64,000 nucleotides of DNA from Saccharomonospora cyanea NA-134 (GTDB lineage Bacteria > Actinomycetota > Actinomycetes > Mycobacteriales > Pseudonocardiaceae): contig NZ_CM001440.1 of NCBI RefSeq assembly GCF_000244975.1, forward strand, positions 3,766,325 through 3,830,324, given 5' to 3'. Below are positions 43,603-52,980 of this stretch, piece by piece. Each line of letters opens with the position of its first letter. Position 1 is the first letter of the stretch. A program made the translations under genes and the position numbers. The notes below the pieces were generated by a model. The model had not been told where the DNA came from. It worked only from the letters and a program-made list of their open reading frames with translations, and searched no databases.

Positions 43603-45066
43603 TCACGCGCGCCCGTCCTCCTCCAACAGCGCGTCGGCCACCTTCCACAGCTGGGCGACCTTCGATGCCTTGACAAGAACAACGTCGTCGGGCCGCAGTT
43701 CCGCGCGCAGCAGCGCGATCGCGGCGTCGGTGTCCGGTACCAGGACCGACTCCTCTCCCCAAGAACCTTCGTGGCTCGCCCCGTGGTGCATGGCGGCTGC
43801 CTGCTCTCCGACCACGACGAGCCGGTTGATGTTCAACCGGACGGCGAGCCGACCGATCTCGTCGTGCGCGGACACGCTATCGGCCCCCAATTCGCCCATG
43901 ACACCGAGGACCGCCCAAGATCGTCTCGTCGAGGTCATGGACGCGAGAGCCTTCAGCGCGGCCCGCATCGACTCGGGGTTGGCGTTGTAGGAGTCGTTCA
44001 GCACGGTGATGCCGTCGGCGCGGGTGGTGACCTCCATACGGCGGTCGGAACGCCGGGTGGCGGCACTGAGCCGGGCGGCGACGTCAGGCAGCGGTGTGCC
44101 GAGTTCCAGGGCCACGGCGGCCGCGGCGAGAGCGTTGCCGACGTGGTGTTCACCGACGAGCCGCAACGTCACGGCCGCTCGCTGTTCCCCGGCGACGAGA
44201 TCGAACGACGCGTGCGCGTGCTCGTCGAGCCGGACGTTCTCGGCACGGACGTCGGCGTCGGCGGCCTCACCGACGCGCACGACCCGCGCCCGGGTGCGCG
44301 AGGCCATCGCGGCCACCAGCGGATCGTCGGCGTTGAGCACGGCGACGCCGTGGGGTGGCAACGCCTCCACGAGCTCGCCCTTGGTCTGCGCGATGCCCTC
44401 CCTCGAACCGAACTCGCCGACGTGGGCACTGCCGACGTTGAGCACGACCCCGATCCGAGGCGGGGCGACGGCCGCGAGCTCGGCGATGTGTCCGGGCCCG
44501 CGCGCCGAGAGCTCCAGCACGAGGTGTCTGGTCTCCCCGTCGGCCCGCAGCGCGGTCCACGGGTGCCCGAGTTCGTTGTTGAACGACCCCGGCGGCGCCA
44601 CGGTCGGGCCGAGCGGTTCGAGCAGTTGCGCGATGAGGTCCTTGGTGGACGTCTTGCCGGACGAGCCGGTGACGCCCACGACCGACAGCCCGCTCTCCGA
44701 GAGCCGCGTCACCACGTGGCGGGCCAGCCCGGCGAGCGCGGCGAGGACGGCGGCACCGGAGCCGTCGGTGTCCCCGGTCAGCGCCACGGAGCGTTCGTGC
44801 GCCTTTCCGGGCGGCAACGGCGGAACGATGACGGCGGGCGCGTCGACCTCGCGCGCCGCGAGCACCCCGGCCGCGCCGGCCGCCACCGCCGACGCGGCGA
44901 AGTCGTGGCCGTCGGCTCGCTCACCGGGCAACGCCACGAACAGCCCGCCCTCGGTGAGCCTGCGCGAGTCGAACTCGACGGTTCCGGTGACCCGTTCCGT
45001 GCCGTCGGCGCGGTGCAGGCGTCCTCCGACCACGTCGGCGATCTCGGCGAGAGTGAGCTCGATCAT
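43603..45066 (-). CDS. murF: UDP-N-acetylmuramoyl-tripeptide--D-alanyl-D-alanine ligase
   Basis: 487 residues. MIELTLAEIADVVGGRL opens the UDP-binding domain, VVGVTGSSGKTSTKDLIAQL is the P-loop, NNELGHPWTAL and NVGSAHVGEFGSREGIAQTK follow, and NDSYNANPESMRAAL is the C-terminal ligand motif. It adds D-Ala-D-Ala to complete the pentapeptide. The ATG overlaps the murE stop (ATGA). Confidence 0.98.
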   Translation of the reverse strand: MIELTLAEIADVVGGRLHRADGTERVTGTVEFDSRRLTEGGLFVALPGERADGHDFAASAVAAGAAGVLAAREVDAPAVIVPPLPPGKAHERSVALTGDTDGSGAAVLAALAGLARHVVTRLSESGLSVVGVTGSSGKTSTKDLIAQLLEPLGPTVAPPGSFNNELGHPWTALRADGETRHLVLELSARGPGHIAELAAVAPPRIGVVLNVGSAHVGEFGSREGIAQTKGELVEALPPHGVAVLNADDPLVAAMASRTRARVVRVGEAADADVRAENVRLDEHAHASFDLVAGEQRAAVTLRLVGEHHVGNALAAAAVALELGTPLPDVAARLSAATRRSDRRMEVTTRADGITVLNDSYNANPESMRAALKALASMTSTRRSWAVLGVMGELGADSVSAHDEIGRLAVRLNINRLVVVGEQAAAMHHGASHEGSWGEESVLVPDTDAAIALLRAELRPDDVVLVKASKVAQLWKVADALLEEDGRA

Positions 45067-46664
45067 TGCGTGGCACCCAGCCTTTCGCGGATGGCGGCTT
45101 CCAGTTCGTCACGGTCGGAGAACGGATGGACCACACCGGCGACCTCCTGGCCGCTCTCGTGTCCCTTGCCCGCGACCAGCACGACGTCACCCGGCTCGGC
45201 CCGTTCCACCGCCGTGGCGATGGCCGTGCGCCGGTCTCCGATCTCCAGCACCTCGCAACCCTCGGAAGGACCGACGGCGCGGGCACCGGCCAGCATCGCC
45301 TCACGGATGGCCGCCGGATCCTCACTGCGCGGATTGTCGTCGGTGACGATCACCAGGTCACTGCCCCGCACTGCGGCCTCGCCCATCATGGGCCGCTTGG
45401 CCGTGTCCCGGTCACCCCCGCATCCGAGGACCGTGAGGATGCGGCCCGGCGTACGGGCCCGCAGCGCCTGCAACGCCTGCGTGACGGCGGCCGGTTTGTG
45501 GGCGTAGTCGACGACGGCCGTGAACGGTTGGCCGAGGTAGACCCGCTCCATCCGGCCCGGCACCTCCACGGCTCCGAGCCCGGCGACGATGTGGTCGAGG
45601 CCGACCCCGACCGTGTCGAGGATCGCGGCGGCGAGCACGGCGTTGGCGACGTTGAACTCGCCGGGCAGCGGCAGCGTGGCCTTCGCGCTGCGCCCGTCCG
45701 GCGCGTGCAGGACGAACGACTGCTCTCCCGTGCCGGTGAGTGAGATGTCGGTGGCCCGCCACCTCGCGTCACTGTCCGGTTCCGTGGACACCGTCACCGT
45801 CTGCGGGGTGACCAGCGTCTGCCCCCACGCGCTGTCGACCACCACGACCTCGTGGGTCGATCGGCCGTCGAACAGCAGCGACTTGGCCGAGAAGTAGTCC
45901 TCCATGTCCTGGTGGAAGTCCAGGTGGTCCTGCGAGAGGTTGGTGAAGGCGCCGACGGTGAAGCGGGTTCCGTTGACCCGTCCCAGCGCGAGCGCGTGGC
46001 TGGAGACCTCCATGGCGACGTGCGTCACCCCGCGCTCCACCATCACGGCGAACAGCGCCTGGAGGTCGGGTGCCTCGGGAGTGGTGAACGCACTCGCCAG
46101 GCGTTCGGTGCCGATGCGGGTTTCGACCGTGCCGATGAGCCCGGTGTGGTATCCGGCCGCGCGAAGCCCGGACTCCACGAGGTAGCTGGTGGTGGTCTTG
46201 CCCGACGTTCCCGTGATGCCGAGCACCGACAACGTCAGCGACGGTTCGCCGTAGATCCACGCCGCCATGGCGCCGAGCATGCCCCGGGGATCGGGGTGGA
46301 CCAGGACGGGCAGACCGGCCTCAAGCACGGCGGGCCGCGCGGCCCCCTCCTCGTCGGTCAGGATGGCCACAGCGCCTGCGGCGACGGCGTCGGCGGCGAA
46401 GTCCGCGCCGTGAACGCGCGCGCCCGGAAGGGCCGCGAACAAGTCACCGGGAAGCACGTGTTGCGCCCGCAACGTCGCGCCGGTGACGACCACGGTCTCG
46501 ACGATGGCCGGGTCGGCGATGAGTCGCGCGTCCGCCCTCGCCACGAGCGTCGTCAGGGGAACGGGTTCGATCAGGTGCGGGCGGGGCGGCGCCACCACGA
46601 CCCTGGCTTGGTTGTCCTGGCGTGATCGTCCCCGCGCGAACGCCTCATCGTTGTTCACAGACAC
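45063..46664 (-). CDS. murE: UDP-MurNAc-L-alanyl-D-glutamate--2,6-diaminopimelate ligase
   Basis: 533 residues. The P-loop is LGITGTSGKTTTSYLVESG; TNLSQDHLDFHQDMEDYF is the central motif. The C-terminal specificity motif reads VTDDNPRSEDP, whose DNPR marks meso-diaminopimelate as substrate. AGKGHESGQE ends the domain. It is the first gene of the peptidoglycan/division block here. A GTG at 46664 or one two codons later starts the protein; no clear ribosome binding site. No ftsI or mraW lies upstream; instead a divergent secreted-protein gene begins 222 bases away. Confidence 0.97.
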   Translation of the reverse strand: MSVNNDEAFARGRSRQDNQARVVVAPPRPHLIEPVPLTTLVARADARLIADPAIVETVVVTGATLRAQHVLPGDLFAALPGARVHGADFAADAVAAGAVAILTDEEGAARPAVLEAGLPVLVHPDPRGMLGAMAAWIYGEPSLTLSVLGITGTSGKTTTSYLVESGLRAAGYHTGLIGTVETRIGTERLASAFTTPEAPDLQALFAVMVERGVTHVAMEVSSHALALGRVNGTRFTVGAFTNLSQDHLDFHQDMEDYFSAKSLLFDGRSTHEVVVVDSAWGQTLVTPQTVTVSTEPDSDARWRATDISLTGTGEQSFVLHAPDGRSAKATLPLPGEFNVANAVLAAAILDTVGVGLDHIVAGLGAVEVPGRMERVYLGQPFTAVVDYAHKPAAVTQALQALRARTPGRILTVLGCGGDRDTAKRPMMGEAAVRGSDLVIVTDDNPRSEDPAAIREAMLAGARAVGPSEGCEVLEIGDRRTAIATAVERAEPGDVVLVAGKGHESGQEVAGVVHPFSDRDELEAAIRERLGATQ

Positions 46665-46886
46665 GCGGGAAGGTTACCGGCGGGGTTAGCGGGCCGCTGA
46701 GCCGCCCGCACGGCCGTGTGCACGCCTTCACGGCAACCTTTCGCCTGTCCCACACGTCATGTCCGGTCACCTCGCCCACCTGTCCCGACCGCGGTGACTG
46801 GTCCGATCCGGGGACGTCGTCGGACATCTGTGACAACTTTTCACCGACTACTGGGCAACCCGGTGATCCTCCCCTACCGTGCCCGC

Positions 46887-48056
46887 ATGAACCGTCGTGG
46901 AACCGCCGCAAGCCTGTTCGCACTCGCCGCCGCGCTCACGACCGTCAGTGCCGTCAGCGCTCCCGTGGCCTCCGCCGATCCGACCGCCATCCCCGCCGCG
47001 CACTTCCGCCTGTCGGAAGGCCCGTACAACCCGACCATCGCCCGCCTCGACGACCTGCTGCCGAACGCGTCGGTGTCCGACGTGCTGGCGAGCGCCAACC
47101 GCACCGCCACCGCCTGCTCGCCCGGCGCCGAGCACCAGGTGGCGGCGTTCTGCTGGAACTCGGGGGACGACGGCACCGCCGACTGGTACCCACAGGGCAT
47201 CAGCTCCACCGCCGACGCCTACGGCAACGGCACCTACGAGGGCGAGACGGCCCTCTTCGTGAGCTGGTACTACCGCCACGACAACCCGAACAAGGGCGTC
47301 CGCGTCTCCTTCGTGGACCACTCCACATCGAGCACGCCGGTCTACCGGCACGTGCTGCTGGTCGAGCCGTACACCGACTCGGCGGGCAACCCCGACTTCC
47401 GGCCCGTCACCGTGCACGCGGGCGGCATCTTCGCCTACGGCCACTTCCTCTACGTGGCCGACACGTGGGGTGGGTTCCGCGCGTTCGACCTGCGCCACAT
47501 CTGGCGCGTGTCGACCGGCGACAAGAGTCGCATCGGTCGCCAGTCCGACGGGACCTACCACGCGTTCGACTACCGCTACGTCCTGCCCCAGGCGCACAGG
47601 TTCACGGCGTCCACCACCGACGGCACCGCGCGGCTGCGTTTCTCCGCCGCGTCGCTCGACCGCACCAGCACCCCCGACAGCGTCGTCGTACCCGAGTACG
47701 ACGCCGACGGCACCGGCACCCGCGTCGTGCGCTTCCCCATCGACTACACCGACCGCAAGTTCAGGGAGTCCTCCGACGGCTACACCCACGCCACGGAGGC
47801 CTACCGCGTGGACATCGCCAGCATGCAGGGCGCCACGGCGATCGACGAGACGTTCTTCGTCTCGGCCAGCGCGGGATCGGGCACCCGGGGCTCGCTGTAC
47901 ACGTTCACCGGAAGCAGCGGGCCCACCAGGCACTCCGGCGCCCAACCCGTCGGTCCTGAGGACCTGTCGTACTGGGGGCCGCGCGACCAACTCTGGGGAC
48001 TGACCGAGTACCCGGATCGCCGCTTCGTCTACGCCGTCGACCCGTCGGGCTTCTGA
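46887..48056 (+). CDS. Secreted protein of unknown function
   Basis: 389 residues. A clear Sec signal peptide (MNRRGTAASLFALAAALTTV, cleavage likely after SAPVASA) precedes a mature protein rich in Tyr, Thr, Asp and Gly. Segments such as AGGIFAYGHFLYVADTWGGF, YWGPRDQLWGLTEYPDRRF and FVYAVD suggest a beta-propeller-like extracellular protein. Two Cys (TACSPGAEHQVAAFCW) may form a disulphide. I do not recognise the family. TGGGCA and TACCGT, 17 bases apart, end 6 bases before the ATG, fitting a leaderless transcript. The 3' end overlaps the convergent acyltransferase gene by 28 bases. Confidence 0.85.
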   Translation: MNRRGTAASLFALAAALTTVSAVSAPVASADPTAIPAAHFRLSEGPYNPTIARLDDLLPNASVSDVLASANRTATACSPGAEHQVAAFCWNSGDDGTADWYPQGISSTADAYGNGTYEGETALFVSWYYRHDNPNKGVRVSFVDHSTSSTPVYRHVLLVEPYTDSAGNPDFRPVTVHAGGIFAYGHFLYVADTWGGFRAFDLRHIWRVSTGDKSRIGRQSDGTYHAFDYRYVLPQAHRFTASTTDGTARLRFSAASLDRTSTPDSVVVPEYDADGTGTRVVRFPIDYTDRKFRESSDGYTHATEAYRVDIASMQGATAIDETFFVSASAGSGTRGSLYTFTGSSGPTRHSGAQPVGPEDLSYWGPRDQLWGLTEYPDRRFVYAVDPSGF

Positions 48057-50791
48057 ACCGACGACCCGGGCTCGGCAGGCGTCACGATCTGCCGCAACCG
48101 TCGCGGTCCGGTGTCAGGCCGCGACGGTGGCGGACCGAGCACGATGCGCGCGTTGGTGACGAACGCGCCCTCGGGAGAGGCGAGCACGGGATCCAGCGAC
48201 AACGACCGCACCTCCGGGTGGTCCTCGGCCAAAGCCGCCACACGGAGCACCAGGTCCTGAAGAGCGGACAGATCGGCTGGCTCGTCGCCCCGGTAGCCGG
48301 TGAGCAGCGGCGCGGTACGCGGCTCACGCACCAGCGTCGCGGCGTCCACGTCCGTCAACGGCACTGCCCGGAACGCCTGATCGCCGAGCAGGGTGCTCAC
48401 CACACCCGACAACCCGAACGACACCAGAGTGCCGAACGAGGGGTCGTCCTGGAGCCCGATCGCGCAGGACAGGCCCTTGGGCGCCATCCGCTGCACGTAC
48501 ACCTCGTCCCGGCCCGACACCTCGCGCAGGTCACGGTAGGCCACGCGCACCGACTCCGGTGTCGGGAGATCCAGCCGCACCCCCGCGAGATCGGGCCGGT
48601 CGCGGAGGCTGTCGTCGTAGGCCTTGAGGGTCACGGGGAAACCGAGTTTCCGCGCGGCGGCCACCGCTTCGTCCACATCGGACACCACTTGGAACGCCAC
48701 GACGTCGATGCCGTAACAGTCGAGCAGGCGCACCATGTCGTCCACGTCCAGCACGACGTTGCGCTCCTCCGTCAGCTCCCGCACGAGGCTCTGGGCCCGC
48801 TCGGCGTGCAGCCCCTCGGGACGCACCACGCTGCCCTGAGGGCGCTGCCGCCACTCGGCGTAGCGCACCACCCTCGCCAGCGCGTTCACCGCCCGTTCCG
48901 GACTCGGATACGACGGGATCGAGCCGAACACCACGGTGCCGTCCGCGTCGGTGACCGCCAGCTCGTCCGGCACGCCCTCCGCCGCGAGAAACGTCGAGAC
49001 AATGGGTTTCTCCGGCGTGGTGGGAGTGGCCAGCACCGTCTCCCGCAACGCCCGCGCGTAGGCGGTCCCCGGAGTCGCGACCGGAGGGACGAACACAGCG
49101 ACGAGGGCGTCCACCTCCGGCGACGCGAGCGCCTCCCCCACCGCGGCGGCGAAGGACTCCGGCGACGCCTGCGAACCGACGTCCACCGGCTCGATGCCGA
49201 GGCTCAACCCCTGCGCCCTCGCCGTGTCGGCGGCGAGCAGAGCGATCGCCGAGGAGTTGCCGACGATCCCGATCCGTGGCCCCGCGGGCAACGGCTGGTT
49301 GGCGAACACCAGCGCCGTGTCGAACAACTGCGCCAGCGTGTCCACCCGCACCACACCGGCCTGCTCGAACAGGGTCTGCACACTCGACTCGTCGATGTCG
49401 GTGGACGTCGCCGCCAGTTGCGGCCGCACCGCGTGCCTGCCCGACTTCACCGCCACCACCGGTTTGGTCCGTGCCAGCCGCCGCGCCAGCCGCGCGAACT
49501 TCCGCGGATTGCCGAACGACTCCAGATACAGCAGGACCACGTCGGTGTGCGGATCGGTCTCCCAGTACTGCAGCAGGTCGTTACCCGAGACGTCGGCGCG
49601 GTTGCCCGCCGAGACGAACGTCGACAACCCCAGCCCCCGCGCCTCCGCGTCGGCCAGGATCGCGATCCCCAGCGCACCCGACTGGCAGAAGAACCCCGTC
49701 CGGCCGCGCCGGGGCAACCGCGGTGCGAGCGTGGCGTTCAGCCGCACCTTAGGGTCGGTGTTGAGCACCCCGAGCGCGTTCGGCCCCACCACCCGCATCC
49801 CGTGCGCCCTGGCCTCGCCCACCAGCCTCAACTCGGCGTGCAGACCGTGCGGGCCGGACTCGGCGAACCCCGCCGAGACGATCACCAGCGTCTGCACGCC
49901 CTTGGTCAGCGCGCCGTCGAGGACCGACTCCACCGCCTCGGCGGGAACCGCCACCACCGCGAGATCGACCGGGTCGGGGATCTCCAGCACGGACTTGTAC
50001 GCCCGCACACCCCGCACCGACACGTGCTCGGGATTCACCGGGTAAACCGGTCCCGCGAAGTCCGCGGCCAGCAGGTTCGACAGCACCGCGTAGCCGATCT
50101 TGGTGGAGTCCGTGGAAGCGCCGATCACCGCCACCGAGCGCGGGTGCAGCAGGTTGTGCACACTGCGCGCCTCCGCCGCCTGCTCCCTGGCACGCGCCAC
50201 CGCGAGCGACTCCTCGGTGGGGTCGATGTCGAACTCCAGGTGCAGCAGTCCCTCCTCGAACGCGCGGCTCACCTGGTAGCCCGCGTCACGGAACACCCGC
50301 GTCATCGCCACGTTCTCGGCCAGCACCTCGGCCACGAACCGGCGCAGGCCGCACTCCGACGCCGCCGCGGCGAGATGTTCGAGCAGAATCGACCCCAGCC
50401 CCCGCCCCTGGTGGGCGTCGTCCACCACGAATGCCACCTCCGCCGAGGCCGCGTTGACCCTCTCGTAACGGCCGACCGCCACGATGTCGTCGCCCAGCAA
50501 CGCCACGAACGCCACCCGGTCGTGGTGGTCCACCGTCGTGAACCGCTTGAGGTCGCGCGCCGGAATCCTCGGATACGCCCCGAAATACCGCAGGTAGCGG
50601 GTGCGTTCGGACAACCGCGCGTGCAGGGCCACGATGCGGTCGGCGTCCGTGGGCACGATCGGCCTCAGGTGCACGGTGCGACCGTCCGCCAGCACCACGT
50701 CGGCCTCCCAGTGCCGGGGATAGTCGAACGGATCGCGTCCGTACTCGCTGCCGTCGCCCGCGCCGTGGGAGGCACCGCCCGTCGAGGCCAT
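48029..50791 (-). CDS. Pat-type GNAT acetyltransferase fused to an NDP-forming acyl-CoA synthetase-like region
   Basis: 920 residues. Residues about 30-190 form a GNAT domain with the acetyl-CoA loop VDDAHQGRGLGSILLEHL. The rest is an acyl-CoA synthetase (NDP-forming) architecture: CoA-binding Rossmann (VAVIGASTDSTKIGYAVLSN), succinyl-CoA ligase-like domains (VVGPNALGVLNTDP, FFCQSGALGIAILADAEA) and a C-terminal ATP-grasp region (DCYGIDVVAFQVVSDVDEA). The phosphohistidine loop, normally S-H-T-G, reads AATSTDIDES without His, so the ligase activity is probably lost and the domain senses acyl-CoA or ATP. This fits protein lysine acetyltransferases of the Pat group. It follows acuC by 10 bases. 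GAGGTGGAG precedes the ATG. Confidence 0.88.
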   Translation of the reverse strand: MASTGGASHGAGDGSEYGRDPFDYPRHWEADVVLADGRTVHLRPIVPTDADRIVALHARLSERTRYLRYFGAYPRIPARDLKRFTTVDHHDRVAFVALLGDDIVAVGRYERVNAASAEVAFVVDDAHQGRGLGSILLEHLAAAASECGLRRFVAEVLAENVAMTRVFRDAGYQVSRAFEEGLLHLEFDIDPTEESLAVARAREQAAEARSVHNLLHPRSVAVIGASTDSTKIGYAVLSNLLAADFAGPVYPVNPEHVSVRGVRAYKSVLEIPDPVDLAVVAVPAEAVESVLDGALTKGVQTLVIVSAGFAESGPHGLHAELRLVGEARAHGMRVVGPNALGVLNTDPKVRLNATLAPRLPRRGRTGFFCQSGALGIAILADAEARGLGLSTFVSAGNRADVSGNDLLQYWETDPHTDVVLLYLESFGNPRKFARLARRLARTKPVVAVKSGRHAVRPQLAATSTDIDESSVQTLFEQAGVVRVDTLAQLFDTALVFANQPLPAGPRIGIVGNSSAIALLAADTARAQGLSLGIEPVDVGSQASPESFAAAVGEALASPEVDALVAVFVPPVATPGTAYARALRETVLATPTTPEKPIVSTFLAAEGVPDELAVTDADGTVVFGSIPSYPSPERAVNALARVVRYAEWRQRPQGSVVRPEGLHAERAQSLVRELTEERNVVLDVDDMVRLLDCYGIDVVAFQVVSDVDEAVAAARKLGFPVTLKAYDDSLRDRPDLAGVRLDLPTPESVRVAYRDLREVSGRDEVYVQRMAPKGLSCAIGLQDDPSFGTLVSFGLSGVVSTLLGDQAFRAVPLTDVDAATLVREPRTAPLLTGYRGDEPADLSALQDLVLRVAALAEDHPEVRSLSLDPVLASPEGAFVTNARIVLGPPPSRPDTGPRRLRQIVTPAEPGSSVQKPDGSTA

Positions 50792-50801
50792 CGGCTCCAC
50801 C

Positions 50802-51983
50802 TCAGTCTCTCGGGTCGTCGGGGTCCAGCCCGTGCAGTGGGAAGACCGCACGGCGAGTGTCGCGGACCGCGATGTCGACGGCGTCGTCCATACCGTCGCC
50901 CCAGCGCGCGAACGCCGGTTCCGCGCCGTCCGGACCGTCGGTCATGCGCGTGGGTACCTCCGCGTTCGGGGCCATCGCCAGCACGTGCTCTGTCCACTCC
51001 CCCGGCAGCGGGGTCGTCGGGTCCACGTCGCGATCCAACACCGTCGCCAGCAGATGTGTCCACGACCGCGGCACCACCCGGATCAACTGGTAACCGCCAC
51101 CGCCCACGGCCAGCCACCGGCCCTCCGCGTAGGTGTCCGCGAGATCACGCAGCGTCCGGTAGATGGCGCGGTGCCCGTCCACGGTCAACGACAGATCCGC
51201 CAACGGGTCCTCCTCGTGGGAGTCCACGCCGCACTGCGTCACGAGGATCTGTGGCCGGAACGCCGCGAGCACCGACGGCACCACCGCGTGGAACGCGCGG
51301 AACCACCCGGCGTCCTTCGTCGCAGGCGGCAGGGGGAGGTTCACCGCGCTGCCCTCGCCCTCGCCCTGCCCCGTCTCGGCCGAGTACCCGGTACCGGGGA
51401 ACAGCGTGAACGGATGCTGGTGCAGCGAGACCGTGAGCACACGCGGGTCGCCGTAGAACGCGGCCTGCACACCGTCACCGTGGTGCACGTCCGTGTCGAC
51501 GTAGGCGATGCGGTCGAAACCGTGGTCGAGCAACCACGAGATCGCCACCGCGCAGTCGTTGTAGACGCAGAAACCCGAAGCGCGGCCATGCATGGCGTGG
51601 TGCAGGCCGCCCGCGATGTTCACCGCGCGCAGCGCCCTGCCCTCGGCGATCCGGGACGCGCCCAGCAGCGTGGACCCGACCACGAGCGACGACGCCTCGT
51701 GCATGTCGGTGAACACCGGGTTGTCCGGCGTGCCGAGCCCGTGGCCCACGTCCCAGCCGGCCATCGGCGCCTGCCTGACCGCCTCGACGTACTCGGCGGA
51801 GTGCGCACGGTACAGCTGCTCGACCTCGGTGGGTTTCGGCGCGAGGAACGGCACGTCGTTCAGCACGCCGAGTGCCGTGGCGAGCCGGATCGTGAGGTCG
51901 AGGCGGACCGGGTTGAACGGGTGGTCGTTGCCCAGGTTGTAGGCGAGAAGGGCGGGATCCCAGACGACGGCCGAGCTGGACAT
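50802..51983 (-). CDS. acuC: AcuC-type class I histone deacetylase-like protein
   Basis: 393 residues. Zinc-dependent deacetylase motifs: NIAGGLHHAMHGRASGFCVY (the His pair), YVDTDVHHGDGVQAAFYGD (Asp/His zinc ligands), QCGVDSHEEDPLADL and the C-terminal VGGGGYQLIRV. AcuC deacetylates acetyl-CoA synthetase in Bacillus, reversing acetylation by AcuA. The adjacent Pat-type gene suggests that the same on/off cycle operates here. TAAGCT lies 8 bases before the ATG at 51983 and no ribosome binding site is seen, so a leaderless transcript is plausible. Confidence 0.9.
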   Translation of the reverse strand: MSSSAVVWDPALLAYNLGNDHPFNPVRLDLTIRLATALGVLNDVPFLAPKPTEVEQLYRAHSAEYVEAVRQAPMAGWDVGHGLGTPDNPVFTDMHEASSLVVGSTLLGASRIAEGRALRAVNIAGGLHHAMHGRASGFCVYNDCAVAISWLLDHGFDRIAYVDTDVHHGDGVQAAFYGDPRVLTVSLHQHPFTLFPGTGYSAETGQGEGEGSAVNLPLPPATKDAGWFRAFHAVVPSVLAAFRPQILVTQCGVDSHEEDPLADLSLTVDGHRAIYRTLRDLADTYAEGRWLAVGGGGYQLIRVVPRSWTHLLATVLDRDVDPTTPLPGEWTEHVLAMAPNAEVPTRMTDGPDGAEPAFARWGDGMDDAVDIAVRDTRRAVFPLHGLDPDDPRD

Positions 51984-52033
51984 GGCATCAGAGCTTAGGG
52001 TGTCGATCCCCCCAGCGCCCCGTCGTCGTCCCA

Positions 52034-52885
52034 TCAGCCGGGTTCGGGTCCGGTCGCGGCCGGTCGCGCCGGATCGGCCACCCAGTTCGACCACGATCCC
52101 GCGTACAGGGCCGCAGGCCGCTCGGGCCCGGACAGGCCGGCCAACTCGAGCGCCAGCACCACCGAGCACGCGGTGACGCCCGAACCGCAGTACGCGCCCA
52201 CCGGTGTGCCCACGCGCACGCCGAGCGTGGCGAAGTGCCGGGCCAGTTCCTCCGGCGACCTCCACCGCCCGTCCTCGTCGACGTGCGCGGCGAAAGGAGC
52301 GTTGACCGCGCCCGGAACGTGCCCCGGCCGCGGATCGACCGGCTCCGTCTCACCCGTGTAGCGCTGCGGCGCCCGGGCGTCGAGCAACACACCGTGCCGG
52401 GCCAGTTTCTCGGCGCCGTCCGCGTCGAGCACGGGCAGCGCTCCAGGCCGGACCACGACGTCGCCCGGCGCGGGTCTGGGCTCCACCCTGCTGACCGGAC
52501 GCCCCTCCGACCGCCATGCGGCGAACCCCCCGTCGAGCACCGCGACCCGGCCATGCCCCGACCACCGGAGCAGCCACCATGCCCTCGCCGCGACCGAGCC
52601 GTCGGCGTCGTCGTAGGCGATCACGGGGCGCGCCTCGCTCACCCCGGCGGCGCGCAGGGTGCGTTGCAGGGTCTCGGGGTCGGGAAGCGGATGCCTGCCC
52701 CGCGGTCCCGGCTCACTCGCCAGGTCCGCATCGACGTCGAGGAACACCGCGCCGGGCACGTGTGCCTCTCGGTAGGACTCCCGCCCGGAGGGGCCGCCGA
52801 GACGCCAACGCACGTCGAGCACCGTCGGCGGGTGTTCCGAGTCCAGCAGATCCGCGAGTTCGGATGTCGAGATGACGGGTCGCAT
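52034..52885 (-). CDS. Thiosulfate/3-mercaptopyruvate sulfurtransferase
   Basis: 283 residues with two rhodanese domains. The inactive N-terminal one reads [15 protein letters not shown]; in the C-terminal one the catalytic Cys sits in [13 protein letters not shown], a loop of thiosulfate/mercaptopyruvate type. It transfers sulfane sulfur to cyanide or thiols. ATG at 52883-52885 gives [10 protein letters not shown]; an ORF extension ten codons upstream is unlikely. It lies 50 bases before acuC in the same direction and is divergent from ideR. Confidence 0.9.
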   Translation of the reverse strand: MRPVISTSELADLLDSEHPPTVLDVRWRLGGPSGRESYREAHVPGAVFLDVDADLASEPGPRGRHPLPDPETLQRTLRAAGVSEARPVIAYDDADGSVAARAWWLLRWSGHGRVAVLDGGFAAWRSEGRPVSRVEPRPAPGDVVVRPGALPVLDADGAEKLARHGVLLDARAPQRYTGETEPVDPRPGHVPGAVNAPFAAHVDEDGRWRSPEELARHFATLGVRVGTPVGAYCGSGVTACSVVLALELAGLSGPERPAALYAGSWSNWVADPARPAATGPEPG

Positions 52886-52980
52886 GCCCCCATCCTGCCT
52901 GCTCCGGCACATCAACGGCGCGTGCTCTCAGCGTCAGTACCAGCCACTACCATGGGGAGGGGCGAACAAAGGGGACAGGC

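Noticed and set aside
48218-51409. 1063-codon plus-strand frame antisense to the acyltransferase and acuC
   Set aside because: Same reason: Arg/His-rich antisense frame, longest in the window only because of strong GC3 bias in the real genes.
52886-52980. IdeR/DtxR iron box in the sseA-ideR divergent region
   Set aside because: No match to the TTAGGTTAGSCTAACCTAA-type pattern could be found by eye.
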